Assembly: GCA_902500715.1 (NCBI GenBank)
Contig: CABVRO010000010.1
Span: 1 to 51,839 of the forward strand
Direction of reading: 5' to 3'
Origin: an uncultured Nitrospira sp.
GTDB lineage: Bacteria; Nitrospirota; Nitrospiria; Nitrospirales; Nitrospiraceae
Length of the DNA stretch: 51,839 nt
Of the stretch, positions 49,188-51,839 are shown one piece after another (positions within the stretch are counted from its first letter, which is position 1; every line of letters begins with the position of its first letter). A program made the translations under genes and the position numbers. The notes under the pieces were generated by a model. It searched no databases. It worked only from the letters and a program-made list of their open reading frames with translations, and was not told the DNA's origin.

Positions 49188-50681
49188 TCAGGATCGTAAT
49201 AACGCCATCACACTCAAACAGACCAGCAGATTATTGATGGCATGCCCGATCATCCCCGGCCAGAGGCTGCCGGTCCGTTCATAGGCCCAGGCCCAAATCA
49301 ACCCGCTCCAGAAAACACTGAGAAAGCCGATCAACCCATACCCATGGGCGATCGCAAACAACGCCGCGCTCAGCATGGCGGCCACGCCCCACTGAAACCG
49401 GCGACGGAACACACCGAACAACAAGCCGCGGAAGGCCAGTTCTTCGAAGACGGGCGCAAAGAAGACATATTCCATCAGGCTCACCATGAGGGTCGGCGAC
49501 GATCCCCACACGAGATCCGCATCGAACCACTCGGTCCAGTGACTGATCAACTTCAACGGTTCCGCAATCCTGCCCAGTACCCATTCACCTACGAGACCCG
49601 CTGCGACGACCGCCAGCACTGCCAACCCCAATTGCCCCAGATGGCGCGGTTCAATGCGCAACCCGAATCCATGCCAGAACGTCTGCCGCTGGGGCCGGAG
49701 CAGATGGTAGTAGGCCAAGGCCAACAGAGGAAGGTTCGACAGCGGCACCGCGACGACTCGCAACGATGGAAAATCGCCGGCAATATAGAGAAACGCCACA
49801 GTCAACAGGGCGCCCACCGCCCCCCCGCGCAGTAACACTCCAGCGCCTAATCGGCCGGCCCAGAGGGGCGGAAGCTCCGCGGACCCCACGCGAAACATCG
49901 CCGTCCCTCGCCCCCACTGAACCCACAACAGCAGCACGAACAACCCCACGATCATGAGCGTCAATTCGAGAACGGCAAACGCCCGGGAGCGCCACAACAA
50001 TGCTTCCACCCGTTGCAGCGACGAGCTCTCGATCGTCACCAGCAAGAGCCGGTCTCCGGCTCGTTCTGCGATTCGAGTGGCCAGGCGGCTGTAGAACCAC
50101 CCTGACACGGGCTGCTCGGCCAGATAGGCCTGCAACTCGAAGCCCGAAGCGGGAGGCACGCGAGGCTCCACGTATCCCGCTTGCAGAAGCCTGACAAAGG
50201 TCGGGTACGGTTCCCCCTGCCGGACCCATCGAGCCATTTTCTGTTGCACATCCGGAAGGTGCCCCGACTCGGCCTCCAGAATTGCCAGGTGCAGATCGAC
50301 AGAAGGGTCTGACGATTCCTCAGCCAGTTCGCGATACCATTCAATCGCCTGTTCACGATCGTTCGCGTCACTGCCCATCGTGGCTTCATAGAGAAACTGT
50401 TCCCAAACCGGCAGGGTCTTGAGCCCGTCTTCCTGATCCATCAAGCGCCCGACCATGTGACTGAGCGCTCGCTCGGCATCCGGCACCCGCTCCACACGCG
50501 GCACATCGAACGATAACCAGGCAACCACCGCAATTGACGAACCGAGCACGACCGCCGACAACCAGGTGATGGCACGGGAGAAGCCGGGATCGTAGGCATG
50601 CGGGGGAGGAGGGGCCCCGACGCAGGACAGCGGAGATGCGAGCCTCTGCGATGTCGGGCCGGTCGATTCGTCTGCGTCCAC
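49188..50681 (-). CDS. CPBP-family intramembrane metalloprotease with N-terminal soluble extension
   Basis: The 497-residue membrane protein has one helix near the N-terminus (SAVVLGSSIAVVAWL), a ~190-residue helical soluble part (REQAIEWYRELAEESSDPSVDLHLAILEAESG, tetratricopeptide-like), then eight or so helices with the CPBP motifs: FFAPVFEELAFRGLLFG (EExxxR), ALFAIAHG and MIGHAINNLLV. Such proteases cut within membranes (Rce1/CAAX-like). The GTG at 50681 is preferred: GGAGG precedes it and TATACT (50710-50715) is a fitting -10; a GTG at 50750 is open too. It converges with the epimerase-like gene. Confidence 0.82.
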   Translation of the reverse strand: MDADESTGPTSQRLASPLSCVGAPPPPHAYDPGFSRAITWLSAVVLGSSIAVVAWLSFDVPRVERVPDAERALSHMVGRLMDQEDGLKTLPVWEQFLYEATMGSDANDREQAIEWYRELAEESSDPSVDLHLAILEAESGHLPDVQQKMARWVRQGEPYPTFVRLLQAGYVEPRVPPASGFELQAYLAEQPVSGWFYSRLATRIAERAGDRLLLVTIESSSLQRVEALLWRSRAFAVLELTLMIVGLFVLLLWVQWGRGTAMFRVGSAELPPLWAGRLGAGVLLRGGAVGALLTVAFLYIAGDFPSLRVVAVPLSNLPLLALAYYHLLRPQRQTFWHGFGLRIEPRHLGQLGLAVLAVVAAGLVGEWVLGRIAEPLKLISHWTEWFDADLVWGSSPTLMVSLMEYVFFAPVFEELAFRGLLFGVFRRRFQWGVAAMLSAALFAIAHGYGLIGFLSVFWSGLIWAWAYERTGSLWPGMIGHAINNLLVCLSVMALLRS

Positions 50682-50893
50682 AGGTCCTCCGGGGCGTGAT
50701 TGGCGCCGGAGTATACCACCGGCTTTCAAGAGACGAAACTGGGGCGGCACAGCGAAGATCGCAGGCGGAAACTGCGGATAATCCCATGGCTGAATCCCAT
50801 TCGATTTCGTTATACTACGCCCCTCTGAGTGACAGGCCGTGAACTACACGGTGATCCCCCTCCCGGGACCAACAACGACGACCAGCACCAACG

Positions 50894-51839
50894 ATGTCTA
50901 CGGACGCCCGGTATCAGGACTTTGTTCCGCCGCATCGCCTGCTCATGGGCCCGGGCCCGAGTATGGTCCATCCCCGAGTGTTGCAGGCCCTTAGTCAGCC
51001 GCTGCTCGGCCACCTCGACCCGGTTTTTCACGCGCTGATGAACGAGACCCAAACCTTGCTCCGTGCCACCTTCCACACACGAAACGAGTTTACGATTGCC
51101 TTGTTTGGAACCGGATCGGCAGGGATGGAAGCGGTGATCGCCAATCTTATCGAGCCCGGCGATCGTGCGATCGTGGGAGTTAACGGCCTGTTCGGTTCCA
51201 GGCTGGCGACCATGATCGAACGAAACGGCGGTATCCCGATCCGCATCGAAGCACCCTGGGGAACGACAATTCCCCTCGAGGCGCTGGAAGAGGAACTGAC
51301 GCGGTCTGCTCCGGTCAAAGCCGTGGTCCTGGTCCATGCGGAAACGTCGACCGGCGCCCGCCAGCCTCTTAAGGACGTGGGGGCACTGTGCCACGCTCAC
51401 AATGCATTATTCATCGTGGACGCCGTCACCTCCCTGGGAGGCATCCCGGTCGAGGTCGATACCTGGGGAATCGACGCCTGCTACAGCGGCACTCAGAAGT
51501 GCCTGAGCTGTCCCCCCGGCCTGGCCCCGCTCACCGTCAGCGCGCGAGGCATGGGGGCCATCAGGCAGCGCCGCGTCCCCTGCCACAGCTGGTACCTCGA
51601 TCTGTCACTCATCGCCGACTACTGGAACGACCACAGCCGTGCCTATCACCACACCGCCCCGATCTCGATGCTCTATGGGCTTCGGGAAGCCCTGCGGCTG
51701 GTGCACGAAGAAGGGCTTCCGGCGCGTACCGCGCGACATCAATTGAACAGCGACGCGTTGATGGCCGGACTGCAGACCCTGGGACTGAGTCCCCTGCCTC
51801 CGCCGGGCCATCGACTCCCGATGCTCAACTGTGTCACGC
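50894..51839 (+). CDS. Alanine/serine-glyoxylate-type aminotransferase (class V), 3' end cut by the window
   Basis: The frame runs from ATG 50894 to the right edge without a stop (315 codons). It begins FVPPHRLLMGPGPSMVHPRVL (family LLxGPGPxxvxPrVL), then FTIALFGTGSAGMEAVIANL, the aspartate of the PLP ring in LFIVDAVTSLGGIPVEVDTWG and the Schiff-base lysine in CYSGTQKCLSCPPGLAPL. This is the class V AGXT/SGAT family that transfers amino groups between alanine or serine and glyoxylate. The C-terminal domain is partly missing. No strong ribosome site is seen. TATACT at ~50811 may be its -10. Confidence 0.88.
   Translation, partial: MSTDARYQDFVPPHRLLMGPGPSMVHPRVLQALSQPLLGHLDPVFHALMNETQTLLRATFHTRNEFTIALFGTGSAGMEAVIANLIEPGDRAIVGVNGLFGSRLATMIERNGGIPIRIEAPWGTTIPLEALEEELTRSAPVKAVVLVHAETSTGARQPLKDVGALCHAHNALFIVDAVTSLGGIPVEVDTWGIDACYSGTQKCLSCPPGLAPLTVSARGMGAIRQRRVPCHSWYLDLSLIADYWNDHSRAYHHTAPISMLYGLREALRLVHEEGLPARTARHQLNSDALMAGLQTLGLSPLPPPGHRLPMLNCVT

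Overview
The window is about 51.8 kb of high-GC DNA, densely coding on both strands. It looks like the chromosome of a Nitrospira-type bacterium (phylum Nitrospirota). This rests on the overall style of the proteins: a split pyruvate carboxylase-type biotin subunit, a soluble transhydrogenase, stand-alone oxidase-like membrane proteins, DUF2330/DUF3015/DUF3617 proteins and a PrsR-like sigma-54 regulator. No rRNA or tRNA gene and no CRISPR array was seen, so the assignment is an inference. Both ends cut genes: a biotin-dependent carboxylase subunit on the left and an aminotransferase on the right.

Layout. 0-5.5 kb: end of the carboxylase/decarboxylase subunit, a lipoprotein hydrolase, a lipoprotein thiol peroxidase lacking the resolving cysteine, SthA transhydrogenase and a TenA-like protein. 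5.5-6.0 kb: non-coding DNA holding two diverged ~250-bp units, each with a long hairpin whose stems differ by compensating changes. 6.0-12.9 kb: a small membrane protein, an orphan 275-residue protein, a HEAT-repeat protein plus membrane partner, a FlgO/CsgG-like exported protein, ThiD, a His-rich oxidase-like membrane protein and a hydrolase. 13.1-15.0 kb: a large exported three-repeat protein behind a textbook sigma-54 promoter. 15.0-18.2 kb (minus): a formylglycine-generating-enzyme-like protein, a methyltransferase, a MOSC protein and PrmA. 18.2-27.3 kb: a membrane-anchored MutS relative, a three-domain Aas-type protein apparently starting at ATC, an amidohydrolase, an ECF sigma factor with a DUF4384 anti-sigma-like partner, and a Phd/ParE-type toxin-antitoxin pair.

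27.3-34.5 kb is the most interesting part. A sigma-54-dependent PrsR-like response regulator precedes an apparent operon of a Gly/Asn-rich exported protein, a small exported protein, a periplasmic C39 peptidase, another small exported protein and an outer-membrane beta-barrel. This matches the logic of the Fap functional-amyloid systems of Proteobacteria (secreted fibre proteins + FapD C39 peptidase + FapF barrel). The two small secreted proteins carry double-glycine sites, and all three secreted proteins end in a related Gln/Asn motif. I infer a Fap-like surface-fibre system whose peptidase trims its neighbours in the periplasm.

34.5-51.8 kb: small membrane and DUF900 proteins, an IS3-family remnant, an RnfD-like gene running in frame into a DUF2330 gene, DUF3617 and DUF3015 proteins, a tandem universal stress protein, the large helicase Lhr (with two in-frame insertions of a repeat also found between genes), a histidine kinase/NarL-type regulator operon with a lone receiver and a small CxxC protein, an epimerase-like protein, a CPBP intramembrane protease and the start of an alanine/serine-glyoxylate-type aminotransferase.

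Genes that seem to work together: TenA and ThiD in thiamine pyrimidine salvage; the sigma factor with its membrane partner; the kinase with its regulator; and the PrsR-like regulator with the Fap-like operon and possibly the 13.2-kb surface protein through sigma-54. All functions are inferred from sequence alone.
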